A stretch of DNA of 64,000 bases. Source: Bacillota bacterium (GTDB taxonomy: Bacteria > Bacillota > Clostridia > Christensenellales > Aristaeellaceae). This document shows positions 8,559-16,337 of the stretch, in pieces. The stretch lies in NCBI GenBank assembly GCA_023436585.1, contig JAEZIN010000028.1, forward strand, positions 186,001 through 250,000. Direction: 5' to 3'. Position 1 is the first letter of the stretch, and each line of letters begins with the position of its first letter. Position numbers and translations under genes: made by a program. The notes beneath the pieces were generated by a model that saw nothing but the letters and a program-made list of their open reading frames with translations, made no database searches and had not been told where the DNA came from.

Positions 8559-9902
8559 TTAGTTTCCTGAGTCCGCCTGGATGGCGGCGTCGCCTTCCGC
8601 CTGGATGGCGGCAAGGGCGTCCGCAGGGGACATTTCGCCGCTGAATACCAGCGTCATATAGTTGCGGATTGCGTCGTTGATGGCTACCTGGCCGGCCTTG
8701 ACCGTATTGTCTTTGCTCACCAGGTCGCGGTCCCTGGCCATTACGGACATGGCCATGTCATAGTCCAAGCCCGGCTTGCCCTTGAAGATCAGGTCGTTGA
8801 AGCTCGTCTTTTCTTCCTCGGTCTTCAACTGATAACCGGGATGCATGGCCTTGGGGCCGGCAAACAGCTCCGCGTGGGAGATGGTGATGAATTTGAGTGC
8901 TTCCCAAGCCGCATCGGGATCAGGAGCACTGCTGGGAATGCTGGCAGTGGAGGTGTAGCATGTGGTGATTGTCTTGCCGCCGTCTACCGTAGGCATATCA
9001 CAAATGCCGATGTCGGTCCCTGCCGGTATTTCGCCATAACTGGCCTTCAGGTACAGGCAGCCGTATACGGGCGCAATCCACATGGCATATTTGCCGTTGT
9101 ACAAGCCGGCCATACCAGTGGGATCCTTGTGATACTGCAGCGCGGTGTAATCGGACAGGGGTACGACGCATTTGTCTTCCATGGCCAGCTTGTAGAAGAA
9201 ATCAAGGCTTTCCTTCATTTCCGGCGTGTCAAATGTGGTCTTGGAGAAATCCTTCGTATAGTAGGCGAAGGCACCCAGCTTCTGCCTGGCGATGGTATCC
9301 CAATAGTTGTCTCCATCCCCGGCGCAGATGTCCATCATGGCGCCGTATACCCTGTCAGCACCTTCACCATGCGTCAGCTTGATGGCAGTCTGGCGGAAAT
9401 CCTCCCATGTCCATCCTTCCTGAGGATAGGGGACGCCGGCTTCGTCAAACATCTTCTTGTTGAAAAAGACCATGTTGATGTTGTTGCAGTAAGGAATGGC
9501 GTAATAATCGCCATTGATGTTCATGGTCTGCTCGATGGATTCGCCCATCTTGTCCGCGTAGGTCCAGCCTTCCTTTTCAAAGAACTGCTTCAGGCCCATG
9601 TAGACCTGGTCATCAGCGCGAACACGAAGGTCCATAGCGCTGGCTTGGGTCATGACTTCCATCGGATTGCCGGATGACAGCGCTGTGTTGATCGTCAGCG
9701 TAGTGGCATCGGCAAGCTTTTCGTACACCATCTCATATTTGCCGGCAAACTCCGTATTGAACGCCTCCAACAAAGGCTTCATGTTGTCGGGGTTGGTCCA
9801 TGCGTAAAAATGCACGGTTGTTGATGCTATGCCGTTTGAAACAAAGCTGAAAACCATCGCCAGTGCAAGGACGACCATGAGAAGTTTCTTACCGTTCTTC
9901 AT
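8559..9902 (-). CDS. Extracellular sugar-binding protein of ABC importer
   Basis: Captures the substrate outside the membrane for the two downstream permeases. The 447-residue protein starts with a lysine-rich n-region, a hydrophobic core and a signal-peptidase-I type site (SNGIA before STTVHF). No lipobox cysteine is present. The body has the usual solute_binding family-1 features (VHFYAWTNP at the mature N-terminus, then alternating alpha/beta with many tryptophans). ATG 9902 is chosen over an upstream ATG at 9941 because AGGAG lies eight bases before it. It is the first gene of the operon, with a good promoter and a candidate IclR operator in the leader. Confidence 0.93.
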   Translation of the reverse strand: MKNGKKLLMVVLALAMVFSFVSNGIASTTVHFYAWTNPDNMKPLLEAFNTEFAGKYEMVYEKLADATTLTINTALSSGNPMEVMTQASAMDLRVRADDQVYMGLKQFFEKEGWTYADKMGESIEQTMNINGDYYAIPYCNNINMVFFNKKMFDEAGVPYPQEGWTWEDFRQTAIKLTHGEGADRVYGAMMDICAGDGDNYWDTIARQKLGAFAYYTKDFSKTTFDTPEMKESLDFFYKLAMEDKCVVPLSDYTALQYHKDPTGMAGLYNGKYAMWIAPVYGCLYLKASYGEIPAGTDIGICDMPTVDGGKTITTCYTSTASIPSSAPDPDAAWEALKFITISHAELFAGPKAMHPGYQLKTEEEKTSFNDLIFKGKPGLDYDMAMSVMARDRDLVSKDNTVKAGQVAINDAIRNYMTLVFSGEMSPADALAAIQAEGDAAIQADSGN

Positions 9903-10009
9903 TTTTTTCTCTCCTTTTTTAGTTTGATCCCTTTGCGGCATGTGCTTTCCTGTTCTTTTCGTTCTGCGCTACCCCCTTGTCATTCCATATTCGCACAATT
10001 GTACAGAAG

Positions 10010-10024
10010 TTTCACATATTGAAA
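10010..10024. promoter_or_regulatory. Candidate IclR operator 1
   Basis: TTTCA-CATAT-TGAAA palindrome in the leader of the binding-protein operon, about 20-35 bases downstream of the predicted transcription start, a place suited to repression. The same arm sequence recurs at 10210-10224 and, with one change, at the iclR start codon. Confidence 0.5.
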
Positions 10025-10051
10025 TTTTGTTTCTCTAAGTCATCTGGGATC

Positions 10052-10080
10052 ATTATATATGACTTCCATTTGAAAATCAA
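10052..10080 (-). promoter_or_regulatory. Promoter of the 9.9-1.25 kb importer operon
   Basis: TTGATT (10075-10080) and TATAAT (10052-10057) on the minus strand with exactly 17 bases between them. A leader of about 140 bases follows before the ATG at 9902. The remainder of the 9903-10239 gap holds the divergent promoter and two operators. Confidence 0.7.
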
Positions 10081-10163
10081 GGCTCTCACCGAGAATTTTT
10101 TTAGCCATGATATTTACATGAAAACTGATTTGGTTTGATATATATTTGCCATATGGTAGTCTG

Positions 10164-10192
10164 TTGACAACCTCGGTTTTCTGTAATAGAAT
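10164..10192 (+). promoter_or_regulatory. Promoter of the glyoxylate carboligase operon
   Basis: TTGACA (10164-10169) and TAGAAT (10187-10192) with a 17-base spacer. The predicted start is near 10199, about 40 bases before the coding region. Confidence 0.7.
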
Positions 10193-10209
10193 CTATATAT
10201 GCAAGTGTA

Positions 10210-10224
10210 TTTCACTTTATGAAA
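10210..10224. promoter_or_regulatory. Candidate IclR operator 2
   Basis: TTTCA-CTTTA-TGAAA palindrome, just downstream of the predicted transcription start and upstream of the GGAGGG ribosome site of gcl. It has the same arms and five-base spacer as operator 1. Confidence 0.5.
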
Positions 10225-10239
10225 TTTGGAGGGTCTCCT

Positions 10240-11922
10240 ATGAAAGTTGCTGAAGCCCTGGTACAGATTCTGGTAAAAGAGGGGATCACCGATGCGTTCG
10301 GTATCCCTGGTGCCGGTATCAACCCGGTGTACAAATACCTGGAGCACGCTCCTATTACCCATTATTGCATGCGCCATGAAGAGGCTTGCGCCCATGCGGC
10401 CGACGCCTATTACCGCGCGAGCCACCGGATAGCGCTGGCAATATGCACATCGGGTCCGGCGGCGACAAATGTTGTGACAGGCTTATATACAGCATTCATT
10501 GACTCGATACCATTCCTCGCCATCACCGGCCAGGCAAATAGCTGGCAGTTGGAGCAGGACGCGTTTCAATGTGTAAACATCGCCGAAATCGGCAGGACCG
10601 TGGCAAAGAAAACGTACTGCCTGCGAAATGGCAATGAACTCCCCCAGGTGATGCGGGAAGCGTTTTGCATCATGCGCAGCGGACGACCCGGGCCGGTATT
10701 GATCGATCTGCCGCTGGATGTACAGCAGCAGGAGATTGATTTTGATATCAGCGCCTACCAACCGGCGGCCATATGCAAGCCGGCTCCTGATGCCGACAAA
10801 ATTGACAAGGCCCTGAAAATGCTTAACGAAGCCACTGCGCCTGTGATTATCATGGGCGGAGGCGTCACTCTCAGTGAATCAGAGGCAGATGTAATCAGCC
10901 TGGCGGAATACCTACAGATTCCGGTGATCACCACCTATATGGCCAAGGGCGGCATCCCGGTGGATCACCCGCTGAATGCAGGCCATGCGGGTATTCAGGT
11001 GGGTCAGCCCATTGGCAACAAGATTCTGTTGGAATCGGATGTTGTATTGGGGATAGGCTGCCGCTTCACAGACAGGCATACGGGTGATGTGAAAGTGTAC
11101 CGCGGTGAGCGGAAGTTCATTCACATTGATATCGAAGCATCTCAAATCGGCAAGGTATTCATGCCGGACCTGGGCATTGTATCGGATGCCGGTCTTGCCG
11201 CACAGGAACTGCTCAAGCGCGCAAGGGAGCTGAACATGCAGCCAGTGAACCGCCAGCGTGCGCTTAAGCTGCCGGAAATGAGAAACAGCCTTGAAAGGCG
11301 GACAGATTACAAAGGGAGCCCCATCATGCCCCACCGAGTATTTCATGAGCTGAACCAGGCTTTTGATGAAGAGACCATGTTCACAGCCGGGTGCGGCATC
11401 GTACAAATCTGGTCCGGCCAGCTTCAGCAAATAGGCAAGCCTCGCCGCTATCTTCCCTCAGGCGGCGCTGGTACGCTGGGTTTTGAAATCCCCGGCGCAT
11501 TCGGGGCAAAAGCGGCATATCCAAACCGGCATTGCGTTTCGGTGGTCGGCGACTTTGGCTTTACTTTCCTGGGCGAGGAGCTGGCTGTATCCGTAGCATA
11601 TCATAAGCCGGTGATTGCCGTAATCGTCAATAACGCATGCCTGGGGCTGATACGCCAAAACCAAAAAGGTGCCTATGGATTTGAGTATTCCGTATCCATG
11701 GAATACAACCAGGATGGAACCATTGATTACGTCACGCTGGCCAAGGGCCTTGGTTGTCAGGCAGAACGTGTTTTCACCCCGGAAGAGCTGGCCGCCGCGC
11801 TTAAGCGGGCCAAGGCATCGGGCAGCTCGTATGTCATCGACGCCATCTGTGTAAAAGAACAATTATGTGATATGGGCGGCAGCATTGCAGCAGTGAAGAG
11901 CTGGGCGCCGGCGCAGGAGTAG
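10240..11922 (+). CDS. gcl: Glyoxylate carboligase-like thiamine-diphosphate enzyme
   Basis: Predicted to join two glyoxylate molecules into tartronate semialdehyde with CO2 release. The 560 residues contain the N-terminal Pyr domain, a central domain and the C-terminal PP domain with the ThDP motif GDF (437-439) ending at Asn464-Asn465. Its NRHTG-like segment (DRHTGDVKVY) and the LGLIRQNQ stretch resemble Escherichia coli Gcl more than acetolactate synthase as I recall them. One odd point is that Glu47 occupies the place where E. coli Gcl carries Val51, so the usual ThDP-activating glutamate is retained. An acetolactate-synthase-like reaction therefore remains possible. The start follows GGAGGG by six bases; an ATG at 10219 has no such site. 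It is followed 11 bp later by the isomerase-like gene. Confidence 0.8.
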   Translation: MKVAEALVQILVKEGITDAFGIPGAGINPVYKYLEHAPITHYCMRHEEACAHAADAYYRASHRIALAICTSGPAATNVVTGLYTAFIDSIPFLAITGQANSWQLEQDAFQCVNIAEIGRTVAKKTYCLRNGNELPQVMREAFCIMRSGRPGPVLIDLPLDVQQQEIDFDISAYQPAAICKPAPDADKIDKALKMLNEATAPVIIMGGGVTLSESEADVISLAEYLQIPVITTYMAKGGIPVDHPLNAGHAGIQVGQPIGNKILLESDVVLGIGCRFTDRHTGDVKVYRGERKFIHIDIEASQIGKVFMPDLGIVSDAGLAAQELLKRARELNMQPVNRQRALKLPEMRNSLERRTDYKGSPIMPHRVFHELNQAFDEETMFTAGCGIVQIWSGQLQQIGKPRRYLPSGGAGTLGFEIPGAFGAKAAYPNRHCVSVVGDFGFTFLGEELAVSVAYHKPVIAVIVNNACLGLIRQNQKGAYGFEYSVSMEYNQDGTIDYVTLAKGLGCQAERVFTPEELAAALKRAKASGSSYVIDAICVKEQLCDMGGSIAAVKSWAPAQE

Positions 11923-11933
11923 GGGGAATCCAT

Positions 11934-12842
11934 ATGCGTGAACCATTGAATCATTACATGAAGCTGGGCCTTGTGCATTTTATGGCCTATCCTTCAGCCA
12001 TGTCCGGGGAAGGGGATATCGAAGGCACAGTGAAAAGCGTTCTTGAGGACAGCGGCTTTGAATGCATCGAGCTTACCTCCATCCTGGACAGCGGTGCCCG
12101 CCAAAGGGTGGCGAAAATGATCAGGGAGAGCGGTATCTTCATGACATATGGCGCGCAGCCCCAGATTTTGCGCAACAAAGAAAACCTGAACAGCCTCGAT
12201 GATGCTTTGCGCCTTCAGGCTGTTGACAGAATGAAGCACTGCATCGACGAAGCTTATGAGATGGGGGCGAAGGGCTTTGCCTACCTGGCCGGGAAGTTTG
12301 ATCCCGATCAGGTGGAGGCTCATTACCAGGCGCTTATAAAGAGCACGCGGGAACTCTGTGCATACGCCCAGCAAAAAGGGGATATGCCCATCAATTTGGA
12401 AGTATTCGATCACGATGTGGAGAAATGCTCCCTTATCGGGCCCGTTGATCGCGCTCTGCGGTTTGTCAAAGAGATCTCAGCCGAATACCCCTTCTTCGGC
12501 CTGATGGTAGATTTGAGCCATATCACGCAGCTCCATGAAACGCTTGAAGAGAATTTGGAACCAATCGCGCCTTACATCCGGCATGTGCATATTGCCAATG
12601 CCGTGTTGAAAAAAGGTGCGCCGGCTTATGGCGATCAGCATCCCCGGTTCGGATTCCCCGACAGCCTGGTAGACACAAATCTTCTGGCCGCGTTTTTGCG
12701 CAAGCTGTTTGATATCGGTTACCTGAAGGAAGGCAAGCGGCCTGTCCTCTCCTTTGAAGTGAAACCCTGGGGTGATGAGGACAGCTCAATGGTGATTGCC
12801 GGCGCAAAGCGCTTTTTGCTGGAGGCCTGGCAAAAAGTCTGA
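11934..12842 (+). CDS. Xylose-isomerase-like TIM-barrel protein, possibly hydroxypyruvate isomerase
   Basis: A 302-residue protein of the sugar-phosphate isomerase/epimerase (AP-endonuclease 2-like) superfamily. Visible features are a barrel-strand GFECIELTSI segment, the INLEVFDHD segment with an acidic residue suited to metal binding, MVDLSHI and HVHIANA. Standing directly behind gcl, it occupies the place of hyi in glyoxylate operons, where hydroxypyruvate isomerase interconverts tartronate semialdehyde and hydroxypyruvate. It is longer than typical Hyi (about 260 residues), so another isomerase or epimerase activity is possible. AGGGGGA lies six bases before the ATG. The gene ends eight bases before the hairpin at 12850-12879. 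Confidence 0.72.
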   Translation: MREPLNHYMKLGLVHFMAYPSAMSGEGDIEGTVKSVLEDSGFECIELTSILDSGARQRVAKMIRESGIFMTYGAQPQILRNKENLNSLDDALRLQAVDRMKHCIDEAYEMGAKGFAYLAGKFDPDQVEAHYQALIKSTRELCAYAQQKGDMPINLEVFDHDVEKCSLIGPVDRALRFVKEISAEYPFFGLMVDLSHITQLHETLEENLEPIAPYIRHVHIANAVLKKGAPAYGDQHPRFGFPDSLVDTNLLAAFLRKLFDIGYLKEGKRPVLSFEVKPWGDEDSSMVIAGAKRFLLEAWQKV

Positions 12843-12849
12843 TTAATAA

Positions 12850-12879
12850 AAGGGGATGCCTGCTGACAGGCATCCCCTT
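12850..12879. terminator. Bidirectional terminator between isomerase-like gene and iclR
   Basis: A perfect 13-bp stem with a CTGA loop. Read on the minus strand it is followed by TTTATTAAT, which makes it a good terminator for iclR. Read on the plus strand the T tract is only two bases. The two genes converge on it. Confidence 0.8.
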
Positions 12880-12893
12880 GGCCCAAATATCTT

Positions 12894-13670
12894 CTATTGT
12901 TTCGGGTACGCCAGCACCCTGGCAATCTCATTTGCAGCCTCCATGAGGGATGGCGCTACCTCCGTAATGCGCTTGAGATTCATCCTGCTGATTGGCCCGG
13001 AAAGGCTGATGGCCGCGACGATCTTGCCCTCAAAATTGCGGACAGGCGCGGCCAGGCAGCGCGCACCAAGTTCACATTCTTCATCATCCAGTGCGTAACC
13101 CCGCTGCCTAATCAATTCCATTTCTTTTTGAAGGTCTTCCATCGTGGAAACGGTATTGGGGGTCAGGCGCGCAAGCCCCTTCCTCTCTAAAAGCCGGGCC
13201 AGCTTTTCCGGCGAATACTGTGTCAGCATCAGTTTGCCCACGCCTGTGGAATGCATGGGGGCACGTTTGCCAATACGCTGTGTGATTTTCAGCATCCCGT
13301 CGGGGCCGTCCACCACATCGATATAAATGACCTCCATATCCTCCTCTATGGCCAGGCAGGCGGATTCCTTAAAATCCTTTGACAGCTTGACAAGAATGGG
13401 ATGGGCGATATCACGAATGCTCAGCTGTGCGCTCACCTGGCTGCCGATCTGCGTAAACCGAAGTGTCAGGCCGTATCGCAGCGTATTCGGCTCCTGATAA
13501 GCGTATCCCTGCTGCACAAGGGTATTGATCATACGCAGCGTTGTGCTGGCCGGCATCTGTACTTGCTGCGCGATTTCGGCCAGCCGAAGCGGTTCACGCG
13601 CCGACGCCATCGTTTCAATGATTTGAAGCGTCTTTTCTACAGACTGGTTTGTTTTCGTCAATTTTTCCAT
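12894..13670 (-). CDS. IclR-family transcriptional repressor
   Basis: A 258-residue regulator with an N-terminal winged helix (about residues 10-70, including LRLAEIAQQVQMPASTTLRM) and a C-terminal IclR effector domain (GKLMLTQYSPEK, CLAAPVRNFEGK, AAISLSGP). Effectors of the family are small organic acids; glyoxylate or pyruvate for E. coli IclR fits the surrounding pathway. It is divergent from the hydroxyacid dehydrogenase and convergent with gcl's operon. A variant of the palindrome found at the gcl and importer promoters overlaps its own start codon, suggesting autorepression. Binding to these sites is inference. Confidence 0.9.
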   Translation of the reverse strand: MEKLTKTNQSVEKTLQIIETMASAREPLRLAEIAQQVQMPASTTLRMINTLVQQGYAYQEPNTLRYGLTLRFTQIGSQVSAQLSIRDIAHPILVKLSKDFKESACLAIEEDMEVIYIDVVDGPDGMLKITQRIGKRAPMHSTGVGKLMLTQYSPEKLARLLERKGLARLTPNTVSTMEDLQKEMELIRQRGYALDDEECELGARCLAAPVRNFEGKIVAAISLSGPISRMNLKRITEVAPSLMEAANEIARVLAYPKQ

Positions 13671-13679
13671 TCAGTGAAA
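13665..13679. promoter_or_regulatory. Candidate IclR operator 3, overlapping the iclR start codon
   Basis: TTCCA-TTCAG-TGAAA, differing by one base from the TTTCA-N5-TGAAA sites at 10010 and 10210. Binding here would hinder expression of iclR itself. Confidence 0.4.
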
Positions 13680-13706
13680 TCCTCTTCTGAAATTGATGTC
13701 TCTGAG

Positions 13707-13735
13707 ATTGTAACACCATACGTTGCATAATTCAA
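13707..13735 (-). promoter_or_regulatory. Promoter of iclR
   Basis: TTGAAT (13730-13735) and TACAAT (13707-13712) on the minus strand with a 17-base spacer. I do not see an equally clear plus-strand promoter for the divergent dehydrogenase. Confidence 0.5.
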
Positions 13736-13764
13736 GTATGGGGGATAAAAAGGAGGTTTTTACC

Positions 13765-14706
13765 ATGAAAATAGTCGTTTTAGACGGTTACGCCTTGAAT
13801 CCCGGCGATTTGAGCTGGGCTGGGCTCGAAAGCCTGGGTGATTTGACTGTATATGACCGGACCCCGCCAGATGAGGTTCTTCAACGGATTGAAGGTGCGG
13901 AGGCAGTCTTTACCAACAAGACGGCGCTGACCAGGGAGTTGATGAAAAGCTTTCCAAGCCTTACGTTCATTGGCGTTCTGGCAACGGGGTACAACGTTGT
14001 GGATGTTACGGCAGCAAAGGAATTCGGTATCACTGTGTGCAATGTACCCACCTACGGTACAACGGCGGTAGCGCAATTCGTATTCGCGCTGCTGCTGGAG
14101 ATATGCCATCACGTGGATCATCATAACAGGCAAGTTCAAATAGGGCGCTGGACATCCAGTTTGGATTTTTGTTTCTGGGATTACCCTTTGATGGAGCTTG
14201 CCGGAAAAACGATGGGCATCATTGGGTATGGCCGCATCGGTAAAGCTACTGCCGATATCGCCAGAGCCTTTGGCATGCAAGTGCTGGCGTACGACGCATA
14301 CATAAAAGGGCCGGATATCGTACCGTTGGATGAGCTTCTTGGCAAAAGTGATGTGATATCGCTGCACTGCCCCCTTTCTAACGCTACCCAACATATCATT
14401 AACCGCAATACCATCGCAAAAATGAAGGATGGCGTCATCCTCATCAATACTTCCAGGGGTCCGTTAATCCATGAGCAGGATTTGCGGGAAGCGCTGCTTA
14501 GCAAAAAGGTGCGGGCTGCCGCCGTCGATGTGGTTTCAACAGAGCCTATACAAAGCGGCAATCCCCTCCTTGGTCTTGATAATTGTCTGATCACACCCCA
14601 TATCGCCTGGGCACCCCGCGAATCGCGGCAGCGCCTAATGGATATCGCTGTGGATAATCTGCGGGCATTTCAGCTTGGATCGCCTCAAAATACAGTCAAC
14701 CCTTAA
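13765..14706 (+). CDS. D-2-hydroxyacid dehydrogenase, probably hydroxypyruvate reductase
   Basis: Uses NAD(P)H to reduce a 2-oxo acid such as hydroxypyruvate to D-glycerate. The 313-residue protein shows the nucleotide motif GIIGYGRIG (Gly154, Gly156, Gly159) and the catalytic triad of the family: Arg231 (NTSRGPL), Glu260 (DVVSTEP) and His279 (TPHIAW). Length is normal. AGGAGG eight bases before ATG 13765 fixes the start; an upstream ATG at 13723 lacks a site. Placement beside iclR and gcl-type genes favours a glycerate dehydrogenase, though formate, phosphoglycerate or lactate-type substrates cannot be excluded by motif alone. Confidence 0.88.
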   Translation: MKIVVLDGYALNPGDLSWAGLESLGDLTVYDRTPPDEVLQRIEGAEAVFTNKTALTRELMKSFPSLTFIGVLATGYNVVDVTAAKEFGITVCNVPTYGTTAVAQFVFALLLEICHHVDHHNRQVQIGRWTSSLDFCFWDYPLMELAGKTMGIIGYGRIGKATADIARAFGMQVLAYDAYIKGPDIVPLDELLGKSDVISLHCPLSNATQHIINRNTIAKMKDGVILINTSRGPLIHEQDLREALLSKKVRAAAVDVVSTEPIQSGNPLLGLDNCLITPHIAWAPRESRQRLMDIAVDNLRAFQLGSPQNTVNP

Positions 14707-14748
14707 AAAACGTGTGTTCAAGTACCAGAAAGGGCATGGGATCATTTT

Positions 14749-16032
14749 ATGCGCATCACGCTACCCTACCACCGCTCTTATATACAGGCGGAAATACCGG
14801 ACGAACGTGTGCTGGCGGTTCTTCATCCTGAAAAGACGCAAACGAACGCGGCATCACAGGTGCAATGGGTAGAGGATGCCCTTTCCCATCCCATTGCAAG
14901 CGATTCGCTGCATGTGCTCGCGCAAAAGGCCAGCCGCGTACTGATCCTTTCCAGCGACCATACCAGGCCTGTGCCAAGCAAAATCCTGATGCCGCTGCTG
15001 CTGCGAGAAATACGCAAGGGCAATCCGCATGCGGAAATTACGATCCTGGTTGCCACCGGCTGTCACCGGCCAAGCACACCGGTGGAGCTTGAGGAAAAGT
15101 ATGGCGCGCAGATCGCCGCGGAAGAACGCATCCTCATGCACGACAGCACAGCGGAGGAGGACATGACGGACAGAGGCCTGCTGCCCTCCGGGGGCAGGCT
15201 GAGGCTGAACCGCCTGGTAGATTGGGCGGATTTGGTGATTGGAGAAGGCTTTATTGAACCTCACTTCTTTGCGGGCTTTTCAGGCGGACGAAAAAGCGTG
15301 CTGCCTGGAATCGCTTCGCGGGATACCGTCTTGCACAACCATTGTGCAGCGTTTATCGCAAACCCCAATGCGCGCACGGGAATCCTTTCAGGGAATCCAA
15401 TCCATGAGGACATGGTTTATGCCGCCAAGGCGGCAAACCTTGGGTTTATCCTCAACGTATCCCTGGATGAAAACAAGCGGATCACCGCTGCTTGGGCGGG
15501 TGATTTTCACCAGGCCCATGAAGCAGGCTGCGCCTATGTATTTCACCTTGCCAAGGTGTCTCCAGTGATGGGAGACATCATCATCACGTCCAACGGCGGC
15601 TATCCCTTGGATCAGAATATTTATCAGGCAGTTAAATGCATGACAGCAGCGGAAGCTTGCGTACGCGATCATGGCGTGATCATCGTCTCGGCAGCCTGCC
15701 ATGACGGTCACGGTGGAGATCACTTTTTCTGTCAAAGCAGCCAGCTCTTGCCCCCTGAGGAGATTTTCCACCGTATCTGTGCCATAGCGGCAGAAGAAAC
15801 GGAACCAGATCAGTGGCAGACGCAAATCCTGATGCGGGTGCTTAGCCGCGCCAGGGTTATTCTTGTCGCTGACCCTTTCATGCAAGAGTATATCGAAAAA
15901 ATGCATATGACCTATGCACACTCCCTGGAGGATGCTCTGGCCATTGCGGAGACGATGATGCCAGGTGGTAAATACGTCATCATCCCCGACGGTGTGTCGG
16001 TGATCGTTGACAGCCGGCCAAATAGATCATAA
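14749..16032 (+). CDS. larA: LarA-family nickel-pincer racemase/epimerase (DUF2088)
   Basis: Homologue of lactate racemase, which uses a nickel-pincer nucleotide covalently bound to a lysine to racemise 2-hydroxyacids. The 427 residues keep His106, His172, Lys182 and His198, each two positions before the known His108, His174, Lys184 and His200 of characterised LarA; Asp70 and Arg73 are kept too (SSDHTRP). All cofactor ligands thus appear present. It begins 42 bp after the hydroxyacid dehydrogenase, so it may convert the L form of a hydroxyacid such as glycerate to the D form. LarA homologues are known with other substrates, including malate and gluconate. No larB, larC or larE for making the cofactor lies in the window. 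Confidence 0.85.
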   Translation: MRITLPYHRSYIQAEIPDERVLAVLHPEKTQTNAASQVQWVEDALSHPIASDSLHVLAQKASRVLILSSDHTRPVPSKILMPLLLREIRKGNPHAEITILVATGCHRPSTPVELEEKYGAQIAAEERILMHDSTAEEDMTDRGLLPSGGRLRLNRLVDWADLVIGEGFIEPHFFAGFSGGRKSVLPGIASRDTVLHNHCAAFIANPNARTGILSGNPIHEDMVYAAKAANLGFILNVSLDENKRITAAWAGDFHQAHEAGCAYVFHLAKVSPVMGDIIITSNGGYPLDQNIYQAVKCMTAAEACVRDHGVIIVSAACHDGHGGDHFFCQSSQLLPPEEIFHRICAIAAEETEPDQWQTQILMRVLSRARVILVADPFMQEYIEKMHMTYAHSLEDALAIAETMMPGGKYVIIPDGVSVIVDSRPNRS

Positions 16033-16152
16033 GCGAATTCGATCCCAAATCACGGCCATTTGATGTTTAACAACTTTTTGCTTGATGTCTGGTAAGGATA
16101 AGAGGCATGAAGCTTGTTAATCACACCTGTAGATAATTATTTGCAGTACCAC

Positions 16153-16180
16153 TTGACATGTAGGGCTGATGTGTTATTAT
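16153..16180 (+). promoter_or_regulatory. Candidate promoter upstream of the 16.3-25.3 kb operon
   Basis: TTGACA (16153-16158) and TATTAT (16175-16180) with 16 bases between. A second possible promoter (TTGTCC 16235-16240, TATTAT 16259-16264) coincides with the GntR operator. The rest of the 305-bp gap 16033-16337 shows no other structure I can defend. Confidence 0.5.
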
Positions 16181-16234
16181 ATAACTACGTAATGAATCGT
16201 TTCGTTTTATACATATAGTCTATTTTATTAATAG

Positions 16235-16252
16235 TTGTCCGACGTCCGACCC
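16235..16252. promoter_or_regulatory. Candidate GntR (FadR-type) operator A
   Basis: TTGTCCGAC|GTCCGACCC, a near-palindrome centred on AC|GT. It aligns base for base with sites at 27643 and 32303. It lies upstream of the binding-protein gene and overlaps a possible -35 element. Confidence 0.55.
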
Positions 16253-16337
16253 CCATTTTATTATATATTATGTGTGTTATTGTTTGGTGTTAAGCCAGAC
16301 GGCTTAAACATAAATATAATCATAGGAGGTCAGTTCA

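Noticed and set aside
16235..16252. Tandem GTCCGAC repeats as the start of a CRISPR or iteron array
   Set aside because: Only two copies with no regular spacers; the alignment with two other promoter sites explains them better as an operator.
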